Below, piece by piece: positions 30,987-41,953 of a stretch of 64,000 nt of DNA. Both the position numbers and the translations under genes were made by a program. The notes under the pieces are model-generated. The model made no database searches. It had not been told where the DNA came from and worked only from the letters and a program-made list of their open reading frames with translations. The DNA is taken from the NCBI RefSeq assembly GCF_002105155.1, contig NW_019028979.1, positions 868,001 through 932,000 of the forward strand, read 5' to 3'. The stretch is from Lobosporangium transversale. Taxonomy: Eukaryota; Mortierellomycota; Mortierellomycetes; Mortierellales; Mortierellaceae. The number at the start of each line of letters is the position of its first letter. The stretch's first letter is position 1.

Positions 30987-32184
30987 TTAATTATTCCAAG
31001 AGGCAGCAAAGATCTCCTCCTCCGAAGGAGAATGTTCATCTTCGTCATAAGATGAACCATCTTCTACTTCTTGCTGTTCCTGCTGCTGCTTTTGGGTACC
31101 ATCTGGGTGACCAACCATATCCAAATATTCCTCCGATTTCATTTCTTCAATCCAATCCTGCAAACCAGCTTCATTATCCAATCGGCGCTCTTCATCCTCG
31201 TCCTCCAGGCTATAGCTAAAACTATAGTTATCCTCCTCCTCTTCCTCCTCTTCCTCCTCTTCTCCGTCCTCGTCTGCATACTCGTCTTCTTCCTCTCCTT
31301 CGTTTTCAGTCTCATTTGTATTGCCATTGATTTCAACATTGTCGTCCCCGTCAGCCTCGTCCGAAGCAGAGCTGATATTGAAGAAATCATTATCATCATA
31401 ATTTTGGTCTTCTTCGGGTTGCTCGAAATCGAAAGTAAGGTCGCCGTCAGCGTCTTCGCCTTCCTCGCCCTCATCCTGCTGTTCATCTTCATAATCTCCA
31501 TCGGCTCTCTTCTGAAGAGTAGCAGGCTTTCCAAAGTCAATAGTAGTTGGGATCTTTGTATCAAGCTGTGCACCCAGGTGCAAATCTTGTCCAAAGTCAG
31601 ACTTCAGTAACAGCTTAGGATCCTCACCGTAGATTACAGCCCGCTTAGGCAAACTGCGACGACGGCGGCTACTGGCATCTCCGCCACGGGCACCTCCAAT
31701 GCGATAGTTGATAGGGATATCTCTTTCTTCAAAGTCATTGATGATGCTTCCTATAATTGAAGTTCATAAAATAAAGATAAAAAAAAAAATGAGCCATAAG
31801 GATTTGCAAGAAGGGAAGAGTACATATTACGAGAGAATAAAGATAGAATAGAGGGCATTCATATGCATAAGAGAAAGGAAGCAATCTTTTGCATGCATAA
31901 GCAAAGAGATGAGACTTTGTCTAATCATTGTTTCAGTGTCATTCAAGACAATGTCAAATACAAAGACAAAGACAAGGATGTATATGATTACCTTGCCAAA
32001 TTGGAGGGGATTGGTAGCGAGAGTAGTCGAAAAACTCTCCTTCTGCCTTGGCATTGTCGAGGACAGCAGCACCAGCAGAGGCACTAACAGGAGCGGCGAC
32101 TGGGGCTGCAGTAGCAGACAAAGTCGAAGCCGAGGCAACCAGTGCCATGGCGACAGCAACAGTCAACAAAATAGTCTTGGTCAT
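30987..32184 (-). CDS. secreted or ER acidic protein, basic cleavage sites
   Basis: Two exons, 32184-31992 and 31750-30987, joined in phase (GT-AG), give 318 residues. A signal peptide is clear (MTKTILLTVAVAMALVASAS, likely cut in the following Ala-rich stretch). After PPIWQGSIINDFEERDIPIN comes a tetra-arginine site (SSRRRRSLPKRA) that Kex2-type proteases would cut. The rest is extremely acidic, with Glu/Asp blocks (a run of nine E) and a short ordered-looking end (DWIEEMKSEEYLDMVGHP). I do not recognise the family. The acidic tract could bind metal ions or be disordered. The long antisense frame at 31071-31610 is a shadow. Confidence 0.75.
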
Positions 32185-33460
32185 GACGTATGAATATGTG
32201 AAGGGATGGAGATAGATGTTGAATGTGAATGTATAATGTGAATGTATAATTAGTTGGAAGAGAATGGAGTGAAAGAAAAAAGGCTAATAAGTGAATAAAA
32301 GAATGAAAAGGAAAGAATGGAAACGTGTCTTTAGTTCTGCAATTCTCATGTTCATATGAGACATGAGGCTCTCAAATACCATTTTCTTTTTTTCTCTTCA
32401 GACTCGTCTGTTGATGCAATTTATCAAATTCAAAAAGGCTAGACCCAATGGCTGGTGGGCGCAAGAGAAATACGGTTATATTAAGGGGAAGATGCGCCTA
32501 AACAGAAACGGATATCGTTCCCTTCATTCTTCTTACGATAGTCAAGTGGCCGGCCCAGAATCCTAGTCAGGGTCTATTCGATGAGAGATGAAGAATGAGG
32601 TGGTTGCCCATGTATTTGTCGAATAAAGAATATCTGGGCTGTACTGGTGTCGAATAAAAACTGAAGGTTGAGAAATACGCTTTTCTTCCCATCTATTCGA
32701 CTCTTGTAATCCCCTTTCATTCGATTCTGTACCACATCAGAGATCTAATTTTGCAATATATGCGGGAGCCTCTACTCGACTTATACACGAGCTGACCACG
32801 ACATAACTCATTAAAATATATGGGCATGCACTGCTACTTAGATCGATAAAGATAGCTACTTGTCTTCTTCACACCTTCGCAGGGTTATCCTCTTTTTCAA
32901 ATATAAAAGCTGTGTTGAAGACGCTATAGCCAAGTCACTCTGCTATAAAGCCTAGAATATGCTTGAAAATTGTTAAATAAATTGTAATAAATCCAAAGCG
33001 ATTAATTGGACGCTTTTCAAATTCAATTACCATTGGCATCCTCTCTTAATATAGTCCCCCGTCATTGTGTATGAATATGGTAGGTCGGCCATCTGTGAAT
33101 TTAATACTGGTTCTTACAGGTAGTGTGTGCACCTGCTTTCCTTCCAGCACGTACGGAAAAACATGCTCATTTTTTGAGTTCATCTCATATTCTGGTGGAT
33201 TTTCATATCAGGAGTGTAATATAAAGTAAAAAACAGTCTACAAGGCGATGGTGATTGAGGAAAACAAGACATGAAGAATAGCAGATATGTTATTGGATAG
33301 AAAAGATCAAAATTGCAAATGGTAGTAGTAATAATAGTAATAGAAAAACTAGTTGTAGTACGATGTGAAAAAGAGGAGGATGAGGTGTATAAATGACAAA
33401 TAACGTTGTCCGACAAGTTGCTTCTTTCCCAATGGTCCTGTAGTCTTTTTTTTTTTTTTT
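32185..33460. other. intergenic, no gene seen
   Basis: Promoter side of the acidic-protein gene and 3' side of LETM1. An imperfect repeat GTGAATGTATAA occurs twice at 32225-32250. Nothing else is supported. Confidence 0.4.
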
Positions 33461-36111
33461 TTAGTCGTCCTTGATGACATCTTCCTTCTTCAACTTCTTC
33501 TCTTTAGCCTCTTCAATCACTTTGCCATGGATCTTCTTGCCCTCTACAAGCACTCCTGTACCTTCCTCTTGCTCCACAAGATCTGCTAATTCTACAATGT
33601 GACTTAGGAGGACGAGGCCGTCGCCATCAACATCTAACTTCTTGACAATCTGCTTAATCTTTTCCTCGTCGGGCGCGTGCTTGATAACTTTGAGTGCAGA
33701 CTCAATATCCTTCACCGTCAGCTCACCACGCTCATTAGCCTGGAATGCTTGTAGTTTGTTGCCCTCCGCATCATATGCCTGCAATTCCTGATCCAGCTTA
33801 GCAATCATCTTCTCCAGGCGGCTGCCCAATCGTTTCGACACATTGTGTTCCTTACGCTGTACCTGTGCAAGCTCCTCAATATCCTACGCACAAAATTAAA
33901 ATAAAAGAAAATAACAGATATAAGCATATGAATAACAAATAATGTTTGTATCCAAAGAAAAAGAGTGTTTTTTTTTATATCGCAGCCAAAGCCATACCTC
34001 TTTATATTCCATACGATCTTCCTTCAGGTCCTCGAGCTCTTCACGCTCTTCCAATACTGCAGAGCGAGATGACATAATACACAAAGCTTCGCGCAATTCG
34101 AGCAATTGTTCCTCTGTCATGCGAGCAGTGTCTTCATCTTCCTCAGGCTTGGGTGGAGCTGCGGCTGCGGGAGCTGCATCAATAGATTTAGCAGCCTCCA
34201 ATAGCTCTGTGGTTGCAGCAGTAGCTCTTGTATCCTTGGCAACCTGAGCAGCCACCTGAGCATCAGTCAAAAGCTCTGATGCGCCAGCAAAGGTAGCAGG
34301 GGCACCAGCGGCAGCGGCAGCGGGTGTTGTTTTGTCAAAGACAGGGATACCTGAAGAAGCAGAAACCACAGGTACTTCCTGCTTCTCCTGCATTATTTGT
34401 TTTTCCTGCGTCTTCTGCTTCTCTCTTTCTTCAGCCTCCTTCTTGATCCTTGCCTCCTCCTTGCGAGCTTTACGGGCCTTTTCTTCCTTCTCTTCTTGTG
34501 CCAATTCATCTGCAATCAATTCTTCCTGTTGCTCCAGGACTTCAAGCTTTTGTTGAGGAGTAGCAGCGCCCTCTAGCTCAGACACATGCAGCTCTGTTTC
34601 TGTCAATAGGCTGTCTGGAAGCGATGAGAGCGTTGCTTGAAGCGCCTCCACTGGCGTGGCTGATTCTTTGAAATCAGAGAAAGCAAAGGCGCGTGACAGG
34701 ATCAAAAGAGAAGAAGGAATAGCGTATTTCAGATTGAGCTCGAGCCATTGTTCTAATTCACTGCGAAGACGAGCTGTCGAGACGCCCCCTGTACGGATTC
34801 CACGCGACTGACAAGCTGCCTGAAGCTCACGAGTTGTCAACGAATCTACGCCCTCAGCCATAATCAACTAGAGGTGAATTAAAAAGAAAGGAGGAAAAAA
34901 CTTCGTTAGGGTTTCACAACCGAGTACACACGCTTTGCATCCATGACACGCTAAAGAAATAATAAATAATCAAAGGAAGGAAACATTCAGGACGAAGCAT
35001 ATATTCTCTTTTGCTGTGTCATTGAACTCTCTACCTTATCATCCTGCTTAATTGAGTTCATCTTGTTTCGGATTTGATATCTCAAAAAGTTGTCGGTTCC
35101 GAAGGCGTTGAGGTTCATGTAGCGGCACATGGAGACCAGTTGAGGTCTGGACAGATTATCGAGTGTTAATTCATCATGGAACAACTTGGCGACTCTGATC
35201 AACTCATCTGTCGAAGCCTGTTCACCCGTCGTGCGGACCTTTCTAAAGAAGTCACCAAACTCCTTGACAGCTTCAGCACGCGACGATCCAGGGATGCCTG
35301 ATTCCTCAATAGTTTCTTGTAAGAATTTTGCCATCTCTAAGCGCATCTTGAGCAGCTTCCTCTTCTTTTCTTCCTCTGCATACTTGTCTTCAAAGGTCGA
35401 GGGAAGCATGTTGGGGAACAGTTTAAGCGCTACAGGTAGCAGGAGTTCCATGAATGGCACAATCAAGAAGACGGAGAAGGGGAGCAGTCGAAGCAAGTCT
35501 CCAGTCGTGCGTCGCAGCTATGAAAGGTCAATTTTTTCGTGAAGGATAAGTTTGGTGCTTGATTCTTTTGACTTTCTTTCTTTCTTTCTTTCTTTTCTTT
35601 TTTTCATTAAAATCTCCTCAGCACTTGCACTTGCCTGTCTTTGTTCACGCCGAGTCAGTTTGTTTCCACGCAATAGCCGTCCAGCCAACTTGGTGGAGAT
35701 CTTGATCTCCTTACCAAGCAACTTTGTACCGTGCCAATAATGAACCATCTCATTCTTGAATCTTTCCCAAAGCGATTTCTTTGGCTGGACAACCGCGCCT
35801 TCTCCTGCAATGCCACTGGCAGCCTCAATTGCCTCCTTGGCGGCCTTTGCCTTTGCCATCTCTGCAGAGCGAGAAACAAGAGTCTCCTTTTCGATAGTTG
35901 ATTTGAGGACTGGGTGTGGCTGCTCAGCAGAGCGGAGGAGACGAAGAGAGGAGGGGATTCGGGGGAAAGGTGAAGAATGGAAGCCATGATGGTGGCGTTG
36001 TTTCAACGTCGAAGAAAAAGAAGTCGTGGTAGATCCTTGACCGTTGATAGTACGTCGGACATTTACAGCTTGAACATGAACTGTACGATAATAGGGCGTC
36101 GTTATACTCAT
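33461..36111 (-). CDS. LETM1: LETM1/Mdm38 mitochondrial inner-membrane protein
   Basis: LETM1 family proteins keep mitochondrial K+/H+ (and Ca2+) balance. Four exons, 36111-35635, 35517-35035, 34867-33998, 33883-33461, all phase 0, give 750 residues. The N-terminus is rich in Arg/Ser without acids, as for a mitochondrial presequence. Near residue 105: KSLWERFKNEMVHYWHGTKL; then LTRREQRQLRRTTGDLLRLL, the single membrane segment with PFSVFLIVPFMELLLPVAL, and LFPNMLPSTFEDK, all family hallmarks. The ribosome-binding-like domain follows (LSRPQLVSMCRYMNL, MAEGVDSLTTRELQAACQSRG). An Ala-rich linker and coiled coils precede a C-terminal EF-hand-like loop (DVDGDGLV) that lacks the last acidic ligand. 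Intron 1 is GC-AG (AG|GCAAGT). The stop codon runs straight into A17. Confidence 0.95.
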
Positions 36112-37729
36112 GCGCAAAGCATGAACATGGGGGCCATTTACTAAACAGAGTCATGTGCGAAGAAAAAGGTAAAGAGTAGGTTTTTTTTTGCTTTTAAAAT
36201 CTGATGTTGCTACCCATGTCATTCATTTCTACATTAATGTATAATGCATTTTTATGACGCATGTGATCCGGATCAGTTGAAAAGTTTATTTTGGAATAAA
36301 GAATTAGATCGGCTCATACCTGCATGGTCCCTGTTGGATGCAGATCCGGCCCTGAGTGTAGGTCTAAGAATATGATACATAGTTTTTTTTTACAAGAGGA
36401 TCAGCAAGGACAACAAAAGAATGGATGGACTAAAAAAAGAGGAGAACGAATGGAAAATGAGAAGGAGGGAAAAAAAAAAAAAATAAACCGGAGCAATACA
36501 GTTTGAACAGGGACTATGAATCTGATAATTGAAGTATCTAAAAAGGCAATTCGTGCGCTTTGACGTGTCCCTAACGCGAAAATGTGACCATCGATTTTTA
36601 TAAGGTGTTTGTTGTTGTAACTGATTAAAATAATTCATTTTTCATAATTGTCTCCGTTAATAACTGATTTCTCAAGTACACGTGTGCCCTCTTATTTCCT
36701 CACCAAGCGACTCAAAGCTTTCATTCTTTTATTCTTTCTTTCTTATGGTGTTGGGGAGATAGAGTATTAGAACAATAGAAAGATTATGGATATGGGGCTG
36801 AAAGTAAAATGGAGTAAAGTACGCTCATAGATAAAAACGTTGCCGACAGATACAAAGCAGCAGAAAAGAACAATGATGACAGCCGTTTCAAGCATGCTAA
36901 GGCTAATCCTCCTGTTTATATGCTTCCTTCTATGAATATTCTGTCTGTTACTAGTTTAAGAGGCAACCTGTTTCTTAACTACAAAAAACATCTTGAAAGC
37001 AAAGCCTATGCAGGCTACGACTTTTTCTTTTTCTTTTTCTTCCCTCGTGAACCGGGACATGACATGAGGTATTTTTAGTTAACACGTTTAATAAAGATCA
37101 TCAGAAGATGAAAAAAGAACAATAACTCAATGAACATTCTCTGATCGCTAGAATTTACCCAAAAGATCGGGATTCCAAATCTTAATCTAAAGCATCAAAG
37201 ACAGAAAAGAGAGAGGGAAAGAGAGGGCAGTGCATAGCATGGCATGCGCGCCAATAGTGCACAGGGTCTTGAAAGATATGGGAACGGCCAATCGATAATG
37301 GAATCATCGAATTTCGGTATGTTAGAAATGTTGGACGAGATATGAGACGAGACCCAGGAACATGCGATTCATGCCTTTTTTTAAAATATACCGTTGATCG
37401 CGCCTATGTCCATGTCAGACATTGCATTGTTTTAATATTCATATTCCATTTTCTGTCTTGATTCCCGACCAGGCCAGACAAAGTACACCAACCGGCCCAC
37501 GCGCTTCGAAAAAAAAAAAAAAAAAAAAAAAAACGAATTCTTTCGGAGCATTAGCTTTTTCCATTTGTCCCTAGACTACCTTAGCTAATTATGCAATCAT
37601 CTATCATCAATCATTACCATTAAATGAGTGAATAGAATAAATAAACAGTCCATCGTATCGTTGCATCGTTGCATCGTTGAATAGTTGCATCGTTGCTTCG
37701 AAAGCGATGTGCGGTAGAAAAAAGGCGTG

Positions 37730-37763
<34 letters not shown>

Positions 37764-39152
37764 GAAAACCCTTCATTTTGTGCGCCTTTTTAGGAAACCA
37801 TGTCAACTTGCTTGTTGTTTGTATTGTACATGTAATGTGTGTAATGTGGTTTCTTTAGTTTTTCTTTCAGACAGACAGAACAGGGGAGGCGACGTTCAAA
37901 TATTAAGAGAAGACTTTTTATCAATTCTTGTCCACCATCATGATGAATAAAAAAAAAGAGTAACAAGATTATAGATCAATCTCTCTCTTGAACCTTTTTC
38001 CTTCTTTCTTGAGGTAACATGTACACAAAGAAGAGAGTACAAGAGAACATCAGAATGTTGCACCACACTTTGTTGACAGAAAGTTCATCTAAAGGAAAGG
38101 AACACAACCAACAAAAATATATATATATAAAATAGAGCATGAGAAAGTTTGTATTCTATTTTTGTATTGCTATTAGAAATCCAAAGCACCTGTTCACTTT
38201 GGGTCACGAAGTATTTTTTTTATTTTATTTTTTATTTCTAATAGGTCTTGATGAGAAGATGAGCAATGTTACTTCTTACAGGGTTGTCATTCTATCTTTT
38301 AGTTCCTTTTAATTTAAACTACCCATCAATTTTTTCCTTATTTTATTTTTTTAGACTATGATCATTTATATGAATTCAAGAGAACAAGAACAGGGGTAAA
38401 AGAGAAAAAAAAAAAAAAAAAAAGAGAGCGCGTTATTTGGTGGATCCAATGGGCTTGTAAAGATTTTTATTTTTCGTTGCCATTTCAAGGGCTGAAGTCC
38501 AAATTGATATGATTAATAGGTTGAACCCCTACTGATGGAATGGGCCAATCCCTTCCCTCAAGATGAAAATCTACTCTTTACAAACAACAGATCTGCATAC
38601 TTGAACGATTGGAACTCTCTCTTTCTCTCTCTCTCTCTCTTTCTTCCCTTTTTTTTTTCCCGTTTCCATCCTCCCCTCACCCCCTATCCTTTGCATCTGC
38701 TACTTCTGCCTGTATGTACACTAGTCCTTCTTTTATACATCGCGACTGTTTCACAACTTTTTCATTTTGTCCACACAATCACCCCAAATAAGTTGTAACC
38801 TTCTCAATTAACAGGATCTGCATAAGAGGGATAAAATTGCACTTGCCCCATTCACTTTCTCATATCCCAAAACTACATTGTCTATTCCCAAGCAAAAAAC
38901 AATACCCCATCTTCATCTTTCGCCTGAACTTCTTTCCCTACCTTCCCTCTATCTTCTTCTTCTTCTTCTTCTTCTTCATCATCATCATCTTTTTTTTTCT
39001 TGAAACTTAAAGCAAAACGTATTCGGTTGCGATTCAGAATACTTTCTATCCTTTTCAACATTCTTTTGATCCTCTACCTATCTACCCTTTGCTGATCAAC
39101 ATCAATAAATCAGGCGCGTACATCACTAACTGATAGACTACATCTTTAAGCC
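36112..39152. other. 3-kb divergent intergenic region, no gene seen
   Basis: Lies between the divergent LETM1 and MFS genes. It holds A/T homopolymers (37508-37532, 37733-37760, 38406-38423), an 8-base TTGCATCG slip repeat (37655-37695), and towards the MFS start a pyrimidine-rich leader with (CTT)n/(CAT)n at 38949-38990, as is common in fungal promoters. No open frame looks coding. Confidence 0.45.
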
Positions 39153-41700
39153 ATGGTGTCATCCAATGGATCCAAGAGGGAAACATTGCCCCATCATCCT
39201 TCTGATCTGACCATCACCGAGTTGCATGACGAGAACACCCCTTTACTTGCCAACAGTAGTGGCAATAGCAGCAACGATAGCAAGAACATCAACACCAATC
39301 ATAACAAGATCAAAACTAAAGAGGTTGATCCCACAACGTTCTACGTCAAAACCCTCAAGGGGCACTTACCTTGGTATAAACGGCCATCAGTCTTTTGGCT
39401 TCTTCCAATCTTTGGACTCTCATGGCTTACCCTGGGTATGTTGAATTCCTCTCTAGGACAGTTCCAGGCAGCACTGCTCTGTCGAGAATACATTAACCGT
39501 CATTCCTCCAATGTGACGGCGACTACAATTACGATTGCGACTGTGCCCAGTAAGGATTTGTTCAGTTACTTGGCACAGACTCCAAGCATGGCAAGCACCA
39601 CCACCACCACTACTACTACTACTAGCAACATGATTAGTACAGGTCTTCTAGGCTTGAATTCATTGAGCAGAAATGTGATGATCGCAATGAGACCATCTGA
39701 AGAGTGCAAGGCTCCAGAAATTCAAGCGTTCACCGCAAAAATCATTGCCATTATCGAGATGCTCACTGGTATTGCGAGTAAGTTTTAATTTTAATGTTTA
39801 GTTCTTAAATCTTTATTTTATGTTTTTATTCCTAATTAATAAATCTCAACTGTTTTTTTTTTTTAGGCACAATTTCCGTAGGCTACTACTCATCTTTGAG
39901 TGACAGGCATGGTCGACGAATTGTCATGATAGTCTGCTTTTTGAACACGTTACTGACCCTTGCCGCGATTATTGCCATGAGTATGTACTGGGATCAGATC
40001 GGCCTACCACTCATGGTTGCGTCAAGCATCCTCAATGGCCTTCTGGGAACTATTAGCCTGGGTCTTACCATGACTCTGGCATACACTGCCGACTGCACTG
40101 ACCCTGCTAAACGAAGCCTGGCATTTACTTGGGTTCACGCCAGCCTCTATCTCGGGCTTGCTATTGGGTAATGTCTTTTTTTTTTTTTTTTTTTTTTTTT
40201 TGTTAGTAGTAGCAACAGCTACTACAAAAAAAAAAAAGTTGATAATCATCAGACAAGTCAACTACCATTTTAATGTTATTAATATCACTTTTTTTATTTT
40301 TTTAGACCCTTCCTTGGCGGAACAATTGTCAGAGCTTCTGGCACAATCTTAACACTCGTGTACATGGATGTGGCTTCGAACGCGCTCTGTCTCTTGCTCA
40401 CAATCCTCTTCGTCCCAGAATCCCTTCCAATATGCCAATCGGAGAAAGTACAGCAACTTTACGAGACCTTCAAGAAGGAAAAGGAAAAAGAGGAGAATAA
40501 GAACGACTCCAACTCGGATGAAGATCTTTCTACTTCCTCTCAAGAACATATCCCTTGGTACTCACATCTTATTCACTCCCTCAGGTTCTTCAAGCCGAAC
40601 GGGCGTAACACTAATCTCATCCTCTTGGCTGTCATCTCTTTCTTGGGGATGTTGGCCTACCGTGGAACGCTCTCAATCATCATTCTGTATACCAATCGTC
40701 TCTTTAACTGGACTGAATACGAGGTAAAAAAAAAAAAAAAAAAAAAAAAAATGTTCATACTTTTCGAATGAGAATTACAAGAATGGGATATTCATCGAAA
40801 CAAACAATCAAAAAAAAAAAAAAAAAAAAAAAAAAACTGTATAAACTTTCATTTTAGGATGGAATCATGTTCTCGCTCAGTAACCTTGCTCGCCTGCTTA
40901 CAATGATCGTTTTGATCCCAGTCTTGGCCCATTTTCATAAAAAATCCTATGAGAAGAAACAGAGGAAGGTTCAAGCCAAGGCTGCCATGGATGCTCGTCG
41001 TCATGGAAAGCAACCTACCTTGACCACAAACGCACCAACATTTTCTTCTGCAGCTTCTTCTCCCCAACAACAAGTCCTCGATAGTGCAGATTTAAGCATT
41101 TATCAGGTAGCAATGCTTACCAATGATCCTACTATTTCAGCAAGTGTACAATATCCAAGTGAGCCTGAAGATTTCAAGCATAGACAACGTCAAACATCTC
41201 TCGACTCGGTCACAACTCTTACAACTCCTTCATTAGATGGTGAAGATTCATCATTATCCCCTGAGGCAAAAACTGAGGCTGCAGAAGATGCCCCTAGGAG
41301 TAGAGAACAGACATTCAGTGACATGAAGTTTGATACTTGGATGGTCCGCCTTGGATTTGCAATCAATTCGATCACTTATGTGGGATATGGTCTTGCAACT
41401 GAGGGCTGGGTATTTTACCTTGCGACTGCGTTGCATTCCATCTGTACAATCTCCAATCCGTCGCTCAAGTCCTTACTCACCTATATGGTAGAGCCTTCTC
41501 AATTTGGAGCAGTTTTGGGTGCTTTCCAGATTATTGATTCAATCGCAATTATCTTTTCTCCTATTGTGATTTCTTGGGTCTATGCATTGACAGTTGGTAT
41601 TATGCCCGAGTTTGTATGGTACACCTGTGCTGCCTGGGCTGGTATCTGCGTCGTGCTTTCGTTCATGATCCGACAGAAACAATTCCGAAATAATATGAAC

Positions 41701-41706
<6 letters not shown>
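39153..41706 (+). CDS. MFS transporter
   Basis: A major facilitator carrier, 12 or so membrane segments, probably plasma or vacuolar membrane; the substrate is unknown. Four exons, 39153-39777, 39867-40167, 40306-40723, 40858-41706, in phase, give 730 residues. The cytosolic N-terminus (about 70 residues, Asn/Ser/Lys-rich) precedes the first segment (VFWLLPIFGLSWLTLGML). A Thr run lies in the first large loop. MFS motif A is present as SLSDRHGRR after segment 2. TCTADCTDP-like AYTADCTDPAKRS follows segment 4. A charged loop (KEKEKEENK) separates the halves and another long Ser/Thr loop sits in the second half. The layout recalls fungal TetA/ZIFL-like or YCR023C-like carriers (inference). Poly(A/T) tracts fill introns 2 and 3, and A34 starts in the stop codon. 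Confidence 0.92.

Positions 41707-41738
<32 letters not shown>
41705..41738. repeat. A34 run at the MFS stop codon
   Basis: The run begins inside the TAA stop and continues for 34 A. The same arrangement (stop TAA leading into A17) is seen at the LETM1 stop, 33446-33462 on the minus strand. Confidence 0.85.
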
Positions 41739-41740
<2 letters not shown>

Positions 41741-41953
41741 CATCAATCTACTCTTTCCTTCCATCCATTTGCACAGTCTTCTCTTTCCATTTGATACCCT
41801 TTTTGTTTCCTTCTTCCCCATGTATCTTCTTTATCCAATCTATTAAGATATATGAATATGACATTGCATTCCACAAATGTTACTTTCCCAGCAGAATTAA
41901 AATAAAAAAAGTTGCTATTGTTATTACTGTTGCTATTATTATTTTTCCATTTA
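41739..41953. other. short spacer between convergent genes
   Basis: 3' flanks of the convergent MFS and three-repeat membrane protein genes; TTATTAC-rich on the plus strand near 41920. No feature beyond that. Confidence 0.4.

Noticed and set aside
31071-31610. 179-codon hydrophobic frame on the plus strand
   Set aside because: It is antisense to the Glu/Asp-rich tail of the acidic protein; GAA/GAG/GAT codons read backwards give Leu, Phe and Ile. The minus-strand gene has a signal peptide and an in-phase intron.
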